A stretch of DNA of 64,000 bases from Phreatobacter oligotrophus. Lineage in GTDB: Bacteria > Pseudomonadota > Alphaproteobacteria > Rhizobiales > Phreatobacteraceae. Location: the NCBI RefSeq assembly GCF_003046185.1, contig NZ_PZZL01000001.1, positions 1 through 64,000 on the forward strand. The letters are read 5' to 3'. The notes below the pieces were generated by a model. It ran no database searches and was not told the DNA's origin. It saw only the letters and a list, made by a program, of their open reading frames with translations. Within the stretch, counting starts at the first letter, position 1. Every line of letters starts with the position of its first letter. Shown one piece after another: positions 1-8,766 of this stretch. Both the position numbers and the translations under genes were made by a program.

Positions 1-246
1 GCCCCAGAGGAACCCCTCGATCGTGTCGCGCGGCAGGGTGTGGAAGCCGATGGCCGGCGCGACCACCGACAGGATGGCGTGGGTCAGCGCCAGGGCCCAG
101 AAGACGCGGCCGCCATGCCGCGCCAGCAGCGCTGCCAGCGAGGCCTGCAGCACCGCCGCGGCCACATGGGGCTCCGAGCGCCAGAGAACGGGAGACAGGG
201 ACAAACGGTCGAACCGGATTCGCGAAGACAGGCTGGTCGCCCGCAT
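1..246 (-). CDS. GT39-like membrane glycosyltransferase, N-terminal part only
   Basis: This reading frame starts with ATG at 246 and runs off the left edge of the window, giving 82 residues. A basic N-terminus (RATSLSSRIRFDR) is followed by one hydrophobic segment (about residues 44-62) and then the motif PRDTIEGFLWG. Proteins of the ArnT/dolichyl-phosphate-mannose mannosyltransferase family (GT39, PMT_2) begin in just this way: one membrane helix, then an acidic D-x-x-E motif in the first periplasmic loop. From family knowledge it would transfer a sugar from a polyprenyl-phosphate carrier at the inner membrane. Only the start is visible, so the assignment rests on helix position and this short motif. 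It lies 208 bp downstream of the porin on the same strand and happens to be in the porin's main reading frame. Confidence 0.5.
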   Translation of the reverse strand, partial: MRATSLSSRIRFDRLSLSPVLWRSEPHVAAAVLQASLAALLARHGGRVFWALALTHAILSVVAPAIGFHTLPRDTIEGFLWG

Positions 247-454
247 ACGCTCTTCGGTGCTGCGTTGCAAACTGTTACCGTCAAGGCGGTCAGGATGCGG
301 CCAGCCTGTTGCCCGATGGTCGGGGCCAGGTTGGCAGAGGCCTTTCCGGGAGATGCGGGAAGGCCTCACCGTGTCGGCGTGCAGCGCTGCCGGCGTGCCG
401 CCAACGGGACAGACGGCGCACTTGGCTGGCGTCCATCCAGATCGCAGGAACGCG

Positions 455-2433
455 TCAGAAGGTAACGCGCAGGCGCGAGGACAAGACCGACACCAGTGGC
501 CGCGATCGGCGTTGTAGGCCGGGTTGACGAGCAGCTGGTAGTTCAGCGTCAGCGTCGTGTTGTAGGGCAGGGCGGCGGAGTAGAAGGCCTCGAAGACACG
601 CTCGGCGCGGTAAGTCAGCTGCCCGTCGCCAACGAGGATGCCGAGGCCGCCCGCCGCAAGGTAATCGCGATGGTCCCGCGACAGCTGGTTGATCGCGAAG
701 CCGAGGCCGATCCGATCCTGCGGCCGGTTCCAGACGGTGCCCTTCAGCTGCAGGCCACCGGAGAAGCTGGCGTCGATGTCGGTGAAGGCGGCGATCTCGG
801 TGCGGCCGTTGTTCCAGCTCCAGCGCGCGAAGACGCCGAGGTCCTCGGTGATCGGCTGTTCGAGATTGACCACGTAACCGTACTTCACGCGGCTGCGGCG
901 CGTCTGCGTGATGGCGTCGGTCGGATCGAGGCCCGGATTGGAGGCGACGAGCCCCAGGGCCTCGCGATAGCTGCCCGCCAGATAATGGTTCACGAATCCC
1001 GTGAGGCGCAGCTTCGTGGTCTGGCCGAACATCTGGAAGCGGAGCTCGACCTCGCCGACATAGCCGCCGCGCCGGAAGACGGCGCGGTCGAAATGGTTGG
1101 CGTTGGGCGTCGACCCGATGAGGAAATAGCCGCTGCGCAGCGCGAAGTTCGGCTGGTTCAGCTCGGCCGCCGCACCATAGGTGAGGCCGACGAGATCGGC
1201 CGGATAGTCGAAGGCGCCACCGGCCCAGATCGACCAGTTGAGGAAGTCGGTCCGCGAGTCCTGGGCATAGGCATTGTTGTCGAACATGTCCTTCACCGAG
1301 AACTTGCCGACCTGCACCGTCACGCGGGAGATGTCGCGGCTGCCGCTCATCTGGCCCCATTCGCTCGACAGCTCCTCGCGCGGCCCGCCAAGCCCGAAGG
1401 TCTGGCGCAGATACAGCCGCGAGGTGTTGTAGCGGGGGTAGAGGAAGGACGACTTCTGAGCCTCGCCATTCGGGTAGCCGCCGGCTCCAAAGGTCCCAGC
1501 GAGGCCGAAGCCCTGGGCGAGTTCGGGGCTGTAGTGGAGCTCCGCGCCCTCCCACAGGCGGACGCCGATGAAGAGCGAACCCGTCCAGGTCTGGCGGATC
1601 TGCGATGTCGGCAGGAAGCTGTTGGGGCCCGTATAGGCCGCCGAGAAGCTCGGATAGCCCTGGTAGATGAGCGTGGTCTGCCCCTTGACCTCGACCCGCG
1701 GCAGGTCGGGCAGGGCATTGGGGATGCCCTCCGGCCCGGCGGCGCCCGGCCGGTAGGTGAGGCCGAGGCGGACATAATGGGCGCCGAGCGTCGAGCGGTA
1801 GCGCGCCCCGCCCGCAAAGGCGGCGTCGATGGCACCGAGATCGGTGTAGAGATACTCGGCTCGCGCCGCCCAGCCGCCGCCCATGGCGCGCTCGATGCCG
1901 GCGCCGGCCGCCCAGCCGAGGCGACGGCGCTCGTGCTCTTCGGCCGTGCCGGCGCCCAAGGGCGTGCGGCTGACACGGCCGATCGACCAGGCGAGGCCAC
2001 CCGTGCCGAACAGGGTCCAGTCGCCGAACACATAGCCGATGCGGCCGCGCAGCGTGCCGACGGCATTCATGCGCTCGACGTAGCGGTTTGCGCCGACGGT
2101 CTGGCCATGGGCGATCGCGTCGCTGTCGAGATAGTTCGGGAAGGCCACGTCCGCTTCGACGCCGGCCACCCAGCGGCTGCCGATCATCCTGCGGTAGCCG
2201 GCGATCAGACCGCCCGTGAGATTGCCATAGGTGCCCGGGACCGCCGTGATGCCGGCATCGACGATGACCGGCCGCACGGAGCCACGGCTGTAGCCGGCAA
2301 ATCCGCCGACATAGACGCCGTTCCCGTCAGCCGGTTGCGATGGCCGCTCGTCGGCACCGGCCTGCGGAATGATCGCGAGGGCCAGAACGAGGCTGAGGCC
2401 GCTGACGGGCGCGAGGTGAGGGAACAGGCGCAT
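455..2433 (-). CDS. Outer-membrane carbohydrate porin: Omp25-like barrel fused to OprB domain, with a 3' frameshift
   Basis: Starting at ATG 2433, the translation has a signal peptide (residues 1-27). Next comes an 8-strand Omp25/RopB-type barrel (about 30-228, beginning GVYVGGFAGYSRG). From about residue 245 it is a carbohydrate-selective porin of the OprB family (VKGQTTLIYQG, then many amphipathic strands, ending near LLVNPAYNADRG). It should sit in the outer membrane and admit sugars or similar small solutes. This two-barrel layout occurs in rhizobia. At about 500-508 the main frame leaves the family pattern. The expected C-terminus (VSVLSSRLRVTF, final aromatic residue, stop at 455) is in another frame, so a one-base insertion or two-base deletion is implied. 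Without the shift the frame stays open to the left edge of the window. The frameshift may be real or a sequence error; the rest is intact. Confidence 0.8.
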
Positions 2434-2600
2434 CGGTCAACCTGGAGAACGGATTCGCCTGCTCGTGTCACGCAAAACGGGCGTAGCCCAAGGGCCACGA
2501 CGACCTATGCAGGAGACACTACGACAGAAATGCGACAGCGGCACGGACCCCTCATGTGCTGGATGCCAATCGCTGGACAACGGAGCCGCAGCTGTTAGAT

Positions 2601-2615
2601 TGCGAACAATTCGCA
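2601..2615. promoter_or_regulatory. Fur-like palindrome upstream of the outer-membrane protein genes
   Basis: TGCGAACAATTCGCA is a 6-3-6 perfect inverted repeat. It matches the 7-1-7 Fur-type consensus TGCGAAT-N-ATTCGCA at 13 of 14 defined positions. It lies 38 bp before the GTG start at 2654 and 168 bp upstream of the divergent porin start. Control by Fur, or by a relative such as Irr or Mur, is inferred from the sequence only. Confidence 0.4.
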
Positions 2616-2653
2616 TTTGCAGGAAGGTCGCGCAAGCGGCTCTGGAGGTAATC

Positions 2654-3535
2654 GTGTCGCGTCGCTGGCCGCTCATCGCTCTCGCCCTGTGGTCCGGATG
2701 CCTGCCGGCGCTTGCCGAGACGCCGGCTCCAACCCGCCAGCGCGCGGGCGAGGTCGACACCGAGCACCTCTTCGGTCAGACGGTCGGTGCCGATACCGAG
2801 GAACCCGGCGCTTTCGTGCCCCACTTCGTGCTGCCCTCCCGGCTCGGCCGCCGGTCCGGCTCCTTCGCCATCACGAGCCCGACGCTGGAGCTCAAATACG
2901 GCGTCATGGAGAACTTCTCCGGCTCCGTGTCGCTGCGCGGCCTGACGGCCAACACGCATAACGTGCCCGGGATGGCCGACACGCGGGGCGCCTTTGCCAC
3001 GGGCTTCGGCATCCAGGGCCGCTATCGCTTTCTCGACCGGGAGCGCGCGCCCTTCGGCATGACCTTGCAGCTCTCCGCCACGACCGACCAGCGCAACATG
3101 GCGACGGGCGAGCGCGGCCGGTCCGATCAGCTGGAGGGCAGGCTTGCCTTCGACATCGAGCCCATCTGGGACCGCCTGCTTTTCGCCGGCAACATCATCA
3201 TGGCCAGCGGCCGGAATTACGTCTCGGGCAGCGGCGGCTTCGAGATGACGTCGAATGCGGGCTTGAGCCTGTCCGGCGCCACGCGCATCACCGACAGCCT
3301 GTGGCTCGGCGCCGAGGTCATCTATCAGCGCGCCTATGCCGGCTCGACCTTCGGCCGCTTCCAGGGCGACGCGATCCATGTCGGCCCGATCCTCTACGCC
3401 CCCATCGAGAAGGGGTGGATCAGCCTGTCATGGACGACGCAGGTTGCCGGCCGCGAGGTCGGCGGCGTCGGACCGCTCAACCTCAGGGACTTCGAGCGCC
3501 ACCAGTTCCTGGCCGTGGTGGGACGGCGGTTCTGA
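2654..3535 (+). CDS. Hypothetical outer-membrane beta-barrel protein
   Basis: I place the start at GTG 2654 because GGAGGT lies at 2643-2648 and the signal peptide (SRRWPLIALALWSGCLPALA) begins there; an upstream in-frame ATG would leave a long non-signal leader. The mature protein of about 270 residues has alternating hydrophobic and polar strands (LELKYGVMENFSGSVSLRG; GWISLSWTTQVAG) and ends in Phe (VVGRRF), as expected for a transmembrane barrel inserted by BamA. I do not recognise a named family. It resembles the next gene in size and in its C-terminal pattern (DFERHQFLAVVGRRF against NAERQQFRLRIGGML), so the two look like tandem paralogues. A Fur-like palindrome lies just upstream. Confidence 0.6.
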   Translation: MSRRWPLIALALWSGCLPALAETPAPTRQRAGEVDTEHLFGQTVGADTEEPGAFVPHFVLPSRLGRRSGSFAITSPTLELKYGVMENFSGSVSLRGLTANTHNVPGMADTRGAFATGFGIQGRYRFLDRERAPFGMTLQLSATTDQRNMATGERGRSDQLEGRLAFDIEPIWDRLLFAGNIIMASGRNYVSGSGGFEMTSNAGLSLSGATRITDSLWLGAEVIYQRAYAGSTFGRFQGDAIHVGPILYAPIEKGWISLSWTTQVAGREVGGVGPLNLRDFERHQFLAVVGRRF

Positions 3536-3656
3536 CCGTCCCCATGTCCATGTCGGCAATGGTGAGCCTTTGAGACGCTTGCGCTTGTGAAGCCGCGGAG
3601 CCTTCGGATACCGTCCCTCCAGGGAATTGGGTCCCTAAGTCGAGACGGCTGTCACC

Positions 3657-4577
3657 ATGCCCCGCCTCTTCCTTGCCATGGCGCTCCTTTTGGCACTCGC
3701 CGGTTCACCGGCGCTGGCGGTCACCTGCCAGCCGGTTCAGCACCCTCCGAGCCCTGCCGAGCCCGACGATGCCTTCGGCTTCCTGGATGGCACGGCGCTC
3801 TCCGACCCCTGCACCGTCGACGTCCAGACCGAGATCGTCGGCCATCACGGCAAGCGGGACGGGCGCTTCACCTCGCTCAACTCGAAGGTCGAGGCGACCT
3901 GGCTCGCCGCGCCGCGCTGGATGATCTCGGTGGCCTTCTGGCATGCGTTTCACGCCATCCGCGACAACACGGTGCCGGGCTATCCGAACCACAACCGTTC
4001 CGCCTTCGACGGCGCAGCCGTGCAGGTGGCCTACCAGTTCCGCGAACGCGGGGAACATGCCTTCGACCCTGGCTTCTCCGTCGGCATCGAGACCCGCTAC
4101 GCGAAGTTCTCGGAGGGAACGGCCTTTTCCGCTGATCGCTATTCCGTGGCGATCAAGGGCGCCATCGACATGGCCCTGTCGGGAGACCGGCTCTATGGCG
4201 CGTTCAATTTCAGCCTGGGGCCGGGCACGGAGCGCGTCCGTCTGACGCCGGGCTATGTCGCCGATTCAGCCCTCGAACTGAGCCTTGCCGCCACCTATCG
4301 GCTGACCCATGGCGGCAACACCTTCATTGGCGTCAACGCCCGCTATGCGGCGTCGTTCGGCAATGCCTTCTACGGTCGATGGTCGGGCCACGCGGTCCTG
4401 GCCGGTCCGACCCTCTACCACGAGTTCGGGACGGTCGGGCCGCTGCAATATGTCTTCCTGTCGGTGGCCTGGACGCCCCAGCTCTGGGGCCGTGCCGCCG
4501 GAGGCGTGACGGGCAATTACGACCTCGTCAATGCCGAGCGACAGCAGTTCCGCCTGCGCATCGGCGGAATGCTATAG
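3657..4577 (+). CDS. Hypothetical outer-membrane beta-barrel protein, paralogue of the upstream gene
   Basis: This 306-residue protein starts MPRLFLAMALLLALAGSPALA, a clear Sec signal peptide with an AxA cleavage site. The rest shows barrel-like strands (RWMISVAFWHAFHAI; LELSLAATYRLTHGG; LQYVFLSVAWTPQLWG), an N-terminal Cys pair (C24 and the Cys in SDPCTVD) and a hydrophobic C-terminus. The gap from the preceding paralogue is 121 bp and no terminator is visible between them, so co-transcription is possible. No enzyme motif was seen. A role in outer-membrane permeability is an inference from topology and from the neighbouring porin. Confidence 0.6.
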   Translation: MPRLFLAMALLLALAGSPALAVTCQPVQHPPSPAEPDDAFGFLDGTALSDPCTVDVQTEIVGHHGKRDGRFTSLNSKVEATWLAAPRWMISVAFWHAFHAIRDNTVPGYPNHNRSAFDGAAVQVAYQFRERGEHAFDPGFSVGIETRYAKFSEGTAFSADRYSVAIKGAIDMALSGDRLYGAFNFSLGPGTERVRLTPGYVADSALELSLAATYRLTHGGNTFIGVNARYAASFGNAFYGRWSGHAVLAGPTLYHEFGTVGPLQYVFLSVAWTPQLWGRAAGGVTGNYDLVNAERQQFRLRIGGML

Positions 4578-4625
4578 GCGACAACCCCCGTAGTTCCCCG
4601 CGCATTGACCCTGCCGCTTCCCGTT

Positions 4626-4642
4626 GCATACGCTCTGCATAC
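4626..4642. promoter_or_regulatory. GCATAC direct repeat before the TRAP operon
   Basis: Two copies of GCATAC (4626-4631 and 4637-4642) are 11 bp apart, one helical turn, in the 231-bp gap ahead of the TRAP binding-protein gene. A second element, CTTGCA-N10-TGCAAG, lies at 4735-4756. Both could be regulator sites; no cognate regulator gene is adjacent. Confidence 0.3.
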
Positions 4643-4808
4643 ATTGCCGCCATCGCGCCGCATTGTTGGGCGTGTGGGTGGTGGGCCTTGCGGCGAAACC
4701 CTTGGTTCCATGGCGGGTTCGGTGCGGCACGCCGCTTGCACACCCGTGATTGCAAGAGTTTGACGGGCTACCGCGCATCGCTGCGGGATGGGCCCGATGG
4801 AGGGACCT

Positions 4809-5831
4809 ATGCCGACGACGACGACAATGTCCGCCACTGCCTCGGGGAGCCGCCTGAGCCGCAGAACGTTCGGGCTCCTTGCCGGCGGCGCCGTCACCGC
4901 GGCCTTCGTGCGGACCGCCTCGGCCCAGCAGGTGCTGAAATTCGCCTATGTCTATGAGCCCGGCGAGCCCCATCACAAGGGCGCCGTGACCGCCGCCGCC
5001 GAGATCGAGCAGCGCACCGGCGGGCGCTACAAGATCCAGCTCTTCCCCTCGGGGACGCTGGGCAAGGAATCCGACCTGAACCAGGGCCTGTCGCTCGGCT
5101 CGATCGACATGACCATCAGCGCCGCGAGCTTCCAGGCGCAGGTCGCCAAGCGCATCGGTGTGGCCTATTTCCCCTTCGTCTTCCGCGACTATGACCACGT
5201 CATGCTCTACGCCAAGAGCGACGTGTACGGCTCCTTCGTCGAGGACTACCAGAGGGCGACCTCGAACCGCATCGTCGCGCTGACCTATGCCGCCGAGCGG
5301 CAGGTGACCTCCAACAAGCCGGTGTTGACGCCCGAGGACATGAAGGGCCTGAAGATCCGCGTGCCGGATTCGGCCGCCTACATGGCCTTCCCCAAGGCGC
5401 TCGGCGCCAATCCGACGCCCATTGCCCTCGGCGAGGTCTATCTCGCCCTACAGACCGGCGTGGTCGATGCCCAGGAGAACGCCTTCAACACCATCTGGTC
5501 GCGCAAGTTCCACGAGGTGCAGAAGCACATCTCGCTCACCGGCCATGTCATCGACTCGCTGAACTCCATCGTCTCGGGCCTGCTCTGGAACCGCCTGTCG
5601 GCCGCCGACAAGACCATCTTCGCCGAGGCCATGCAGAAGGGTGCGCAGCAGGCGAGCCAGGAGATCCGCGACCAGGACAAGGTGCTGATGGAAGAGGTGC
5701 GCAAGGCCAATACCTCGACCATCCACACGGTCGACAAGGAGCGCTTCCGCCAGGCGGTGCTCGCGGCCTCCAAGCCCGAGGATTTCGGCTACCAGCGCGC
5801 CGACTACGACAAGATCATCGCCCTCAAGTGA
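4809..5831 (+). CDS. TRAP transporter substrate-binding protein (DctP family)
   Basis: ATG 4809 is preceded by GGAGGG at 4799-4804, so I prefer it to the ATG at 4788. The N-terminus has a Tat-like signal (SRRTFGLLAGGAVTAAFVRTASAQ). The mature part is a standard DctP solute receptor: KFAYVYEPGEPHHKGA, then PSGTLGKESDLNQGLSLGSIDM, and the carboxylate-binding region LKGLKIRVPDS with GEVYLALQTGVVDAQENAF. It should capture an organic acid, probably a carboxylate, in the periplasm and deliver it to the membrane subunits encoded next. The three TRAP genes form a tight operon in the order P, Q, M. The ligand cannot be read from the sequence. Confidence 0.9.
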   Translation: MPTTTTMSATASGSRLSRRTFGLLAGGAVTAAFVRTASAQQVLKFAYVYEPGEPHHKGAVTAAAEIEQRTGGRYKIQLFPSGTLGKESDLNQGLSLGSIDMTISAASFQAQVAKRIGVAYFPFVFRDYDHVMLYAKSDVYGSFVEDYQRATSNRIVALTYAAERQVTSNKPVLTPEDMKGLKIRVPDSAAYMAFPKALGANPTPIALGEVYLALQTGVVDAQENAFNTIWSRKFHEVQKHISLTGHVIDSLNSIVSGLLWNRLSAADKTIFAEAMQKGAQQASQEIRDQDKVLMEEVRKANTSTIHTVDKERFRQAVLAASKPEDFGYQRADYDKIIALK

Positions 5832-5866
5832 TGACAACTGACGGCCGCGCCGTCAGGGAGAATGCC

Positions 5867-6421
5867 ATGGCCTCCGATCCACCGGTCCTGAGTTCCGACG
5901 GCGAATTCGCCGTCGAGGACGAGCCCATCGACCTGTCGTCCTACAGTTTCGAGGATTATCTCGCCGCCGGCTTCTTCTGGGTGCTGGGCGCCACCGTCTT
6001 CTACCAGTTCTTCACCCGCTACGCGCTCAACTCCTCCGCCGCCTGGACGGAGGAGGTCGCGCGCTATCTCCTGGTCTGCGTCGTCTTCCTGGGCGCGGCA
6101 GGGCCCGTCCGGCGCAACAGCCACATCCACATTGACTTCTTCTACCACGTGCTGCCGAAGCCGGTGATGCGGGTCATGTCGACCCTCGTCGATCTCGTCC
6201 GCATCGCCTTCCTCGGCTACGCGACCTGGCTCACCTGGCAGCTCATCCAGCGTATCGGCCGCCAGCCCATGTCGGTGGTCGATGTGCCCGTCGGCGTCGT
6301 CTACGCCGTGGTCATGACCGGCTTCGCGCTGATGACCGTGCGCGCCGTGCTGCTGGCCGTCCTGCACTGGCGCCGCGGCTATTCCGTCCTCGAGCGCCCC
6401 GAGGAGGGGCGGATCATCTGA
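5867..6421 (+). CDS. TRAP transporter small permease (DctQ family)
   Basis: ATG 5867 has GGGAG at 5856-5860, whereas the alternative GTG/ATG at 5828/5831 overlaps the upstream stop without a good ribosome site. The protein has four predicted membrane helices (for example FEDYLAAGFFWVLGATVFYQFF and VVYAVVMTGFALMTVRAVLLAVL) and the typical SSAAWTEEVARYLLVCVVFLGAAGPVRRNSHI segment of DctQ proteins. It pairs with the large permease encoded by the next gene, whose ATG overlaps this stop (TGATG), implying translational coupling. Confidence 0.88.
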   Translation: MASDPPVLSSDGEFAVEDEPIDLSSYSFEDYLAAGFFWVLGATVFYQFFTRYALNSSAAWTEEVARYLLVCVVFLGAAGPVRRNSHIHIDFFYHVLPKPVMRVMSTLVDLVRIAFLGYATWLTWQLIQRIGRQPMSVVDVPVGVVYAVVMTGFALMTVRAVLLAVLHWRRGYSVLERPEEGRII

Positions 6422-7824
6422 TGACAGCCACCAGTTTCAAGCTCCTCTTCCTCGCGATGATGGGCTCGGGGATTCCCGTCGCCATCGCCATGGCCGGCTC
6501 GTCCCTGGTCTATGTGATGATGACGGGCATCGCGCCCGATTTCATCATCATCCACCGCATGTTCGCGGGCATCGATTCCTTCCCGCTCCTGGCCGTCCCG
6601 TTCTTCATCCTCGCCGGCAACCTAATGAACTCCGCCGGCATCACCAACCGCATCTACAACTTCGCGCTTGCCCTTGTCGGCTGGCTGAAGGGCGGCCTCG
6701 GCCACGTCAACGTCGTGGGATCGGTGGTGTTCTCAGGCATGTCCGGCACGGCGGTCGCCGACGCGGCGGGCCTCGGCACGATCGAGATCAAGGCGATGAA
6801 GGAGCACGGCTACGACGTCGAGTTCGCCGTCGGCGTGACCGCGGCCTCGGCGACGCTTGGCCCGATCATTCCGCCCTCGCTGCCCTTCGTCATCTACGGG
6901 ATGATGGCAAGCGTCTCCATCGGCCAGCTCTTCCTCGCCGGCATCGTCCCCGGCGTGGTCATGGCGGCACTGATGATGCTGACCGTGTCCTACTACGCCC
7001 ATCGCAACGGCTGGGGCGCCGACATCGTCTTCCAGTGGCGCAAGGTCGGCGGCGCCCTGCTCGAACTTGCGGTCATCATCGTCTTTCCCCTGGCGCTCTG
7101 GGCGCTGATCTCGGCCGGCGCCCCGGCCCGTCCGACGATCATCGGCGGCTTCGTGCTGCTGCTGGTCCTCGAGCGAGTGCTGAAGCTTCAGGCCGTGCTC
7201 GCCCTGATGACGCCGGTCCTGCTCATCGGCGGCATGACCTCCGGCCTCTTCACGGCGACGGAAGGGGCCATCGCCGCCTGCGTCTGGGCGCTGTTCCTCG
7301 GCCTCGTCTGGTATCGCACCCTGACCTGGAAGATGTTCCTGAAAGCCTCGCTGGAGACGGTCGAGACCACCTCCACGGTGCTCTTCATCGTCGCGGCTGC
7401 CTCGGTCTTCGGCTGGATGCTCACCGTCTCGCGCACCACCGAGATGATCGCTGAATGGGTGCTCGCCTTCACCCAGGACAAGCACATGTTCCTGCTGCTG
7501 GCGAACCTCCTGATGCTCTTCGTCGGCTGTTTCCTCGAGCCGACGGCCGCCATCACCATCCTGACGCCGATCCTCATGCCGATCGTCCTCAAGCTCGGCA
7601 TCGATCCCGTGCATTTCGGCCTGATCATGGTGCTGAACCTGATGATCGGCCTCCTTCACCCGCCCATGGGGCTGGTGCTCTTCGTGCTGGCAAGGGTGGC
7701 GAACCTGTCCTTCGAACGCACCACCATGGCGATCCTGCCCTGGCTGGTGCCGCTTCTGCTCAGCCTCGTCCTGGTCACCTACGTGCCGGCGATCAGCCTC
7801 TGGCTGCCGACGCTGCTGAAGTGA
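6421..7824 (+). CDS. TRAP transporter large permease (DctM family)
   Basis: The 467-residue protein has the usual 12 or more helices. Family hallmarks are FAGIDSFPLLAVPFFILAGNLM, VFSGMSGTAVADAAGLGTIEIKAM, the re-entrant SATLGPIIPPSLPFVIYG motif and, in the second half, LMIGLLHPPMGLVLFV. It is the ion-driven (usually Na+) translocating subunit. With the two preceding genes it makes a full TRAP system. The next gene (7829-8755) is convergent, with only 4 bp between the stops. Confidence 0.9.
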   Translation: MTATSFKLLFLAMMGSGIPVAIAMAGSSLVYVMMTGIAPDFIIIHRMFAGIDSFPLLAVPFFILAGNLMNSAGITNRIYNFALALVGWLKGGLGHVNVVGSVVFSGMSGTAVADAAGLGTIEIKAMKEHGYDVEFAVGVTAASATLGPIIPPSLPFVIYGMMASVSIGQLFLAGIVPGVVMAALMMLTVSYYAHRNGWGADIVFQWRKVGGALLELAVIIVFPLALWALISAGAPARPTIIGGFVLLLVLERVLKLQAVLALMTPVLLIGGMTSGLFTATEGAIAACVWALFLGLVWYRTLTWKMFLKASLETVETTSTVLFIVAAASVFGWMLTVSRTTEMIAEWVLAFTQDKHMFLLLANLLMLFVGCFLEPTAAITILTPILMPIVLKLGIDPVHFGLIMVLNLMIGLLHPPMGLVLFVLARVANLSFERTTMAILPWLVPLLLSLVLVTYVPAISLWLPTLLK

Positions 7825-7828
7825 GCCT

Positions 7829-8755
7829 TCAGTAGCCGCGGCTGCGGTCGACGAGGCCCGGCAGGGGCTCGCCGCGCCTGTGGCGGGCGATGGTGTCGAG
7901 GACGAAGCGCACCGCCGTTTCGGGGTGGGTCATGCTGGCGACATGGGGGGTGAGGATCACCTTGTCGTGCCGCCAGAGCGGATGGCCCGCCGGCAGCGGT
8001 TCGGGATCGGCGACGTCCAGCATGGCGGCGGCGAGCTTGCCGCTGTCGAGGGCGGCGATCAGCGCTTCCTGCACGAGGTGGCCGCCGCGCCCGACATTGA
8101 CCAGCATCGCGCCATCGGGAAGCTGCGCGAAGAGCCGGGCATTGAGGATGCCGCGGGTCTCGTCGATCAGCGGCAGCAGGCAGACCAGGATGTCGGTGCG
8201 GGCGAGGAAGGCGGGCAGGGCCTCGACGCCGGCGAAGACCTCAATCCCCGGGATGGCGCGGGGCGAGCGGTTCCAGCCCGCCAGCGGAAAGCCGAAGGCC
8301 TTGAGCCGCTCGAGCGCGGCCTGGCCCAACTGGCCGAGCCCCATGACGCCGACCCGCCGCCGCGCCGCCGTGGTGATCTGGAACTCCTTCCACACCTCCT
8401 GCCGCTGCTGGGCGAAGAAGAGCGGCAGGTCGCGGTGCAGCGCCAGCACGGCGAGGCAGACATATTCCACCATGCTCTCGGCGATGTTCGGCTCGAGCAT
8501 CCGCACCAGCGGGACGTGGGCGGGGATCTTAGTGAGGTCGAACTGGTCGACGCCGGCGCCAACCGAGAAGACCAGTTCGAGGTTCGGGAAGGTCCCGGCA
8601 ATGTCCTCCGGCGGCACCCAGGTGGCGAGCCAGCGCACATCCTTCGGGTCGCCATCCCCCGGCCAGAGCGAGAAGGGGATATCCGGGGCGAGAGCCGCGA
8701 AGTGGCGGCCCCATTCGGCGCCGCGAACGGGGTTGGCCTTGTAGAGGAAGCTCAT
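7829..8755 (-). CDS. 2-hydroxyacid dehydrogenase, glyoxylate/hydroxypyruvate reductase A type
   Basis: This 308-residue protein belongs to the D-isomer 2-hydroxyacid dehydrogenases, GhrA-like branch. The NAD(P)-binding motif is GLGQLG (about residue 140), followed by WNRSPR, whose basic residues favour NADPH. Catalytic-type residues appear in NVGRGGHLVQ (Arg), DVADPEPLP (Glu) and LTPHVASMTHPET (His). It would reduce glyoxylate, hydroxypyruvate or another 2-oxo acid in the cytoplasm. It is the last gene of the minus-strand operon that starts at 13665, 11 bp after the FAD oxidase. The likely logic is that the oxidase makes a 2-oxo acid and this enzyme reduces it. Confidence 0.85.
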   Translation of the reverse strand: MSFLYKANPVRGAEWGRHFAALAPDIPFSLWPGDGDPKDVRWLATWVPPEDIAGTFPNLELVFSVGAGVDQFDLTKIPAHVPLVRMLEPNIAESMVEYVCLAVLALHRDLPLFFAQQRQEVWKEFQITTAARRRVGVMGLGQLGQAALERLKAFGFPLAGWNRSPRAIPGIEVFAGVEALPAFLARTDILVCLLPLIDETRGILNARLFAQLPDGAMLVNVGRGGHLVQEALIAALDSGKLAAAMLDVADPEPLPAGHPLWRHDKVILTPHVASMTHPETAVRFVLDTIARHRRGEPLPGLVDRSRGY

Positions 8756-8766
8756 CGTGGCGCCTG

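Noticed and set aside
496-2598. Long plus-strand open frame of about 700 codons opposite the porin
   Set aside because: It is antisense to the porin; its translation is Arg/Glu/Ala-rich with no domain, typical of high-GC shadow frames.
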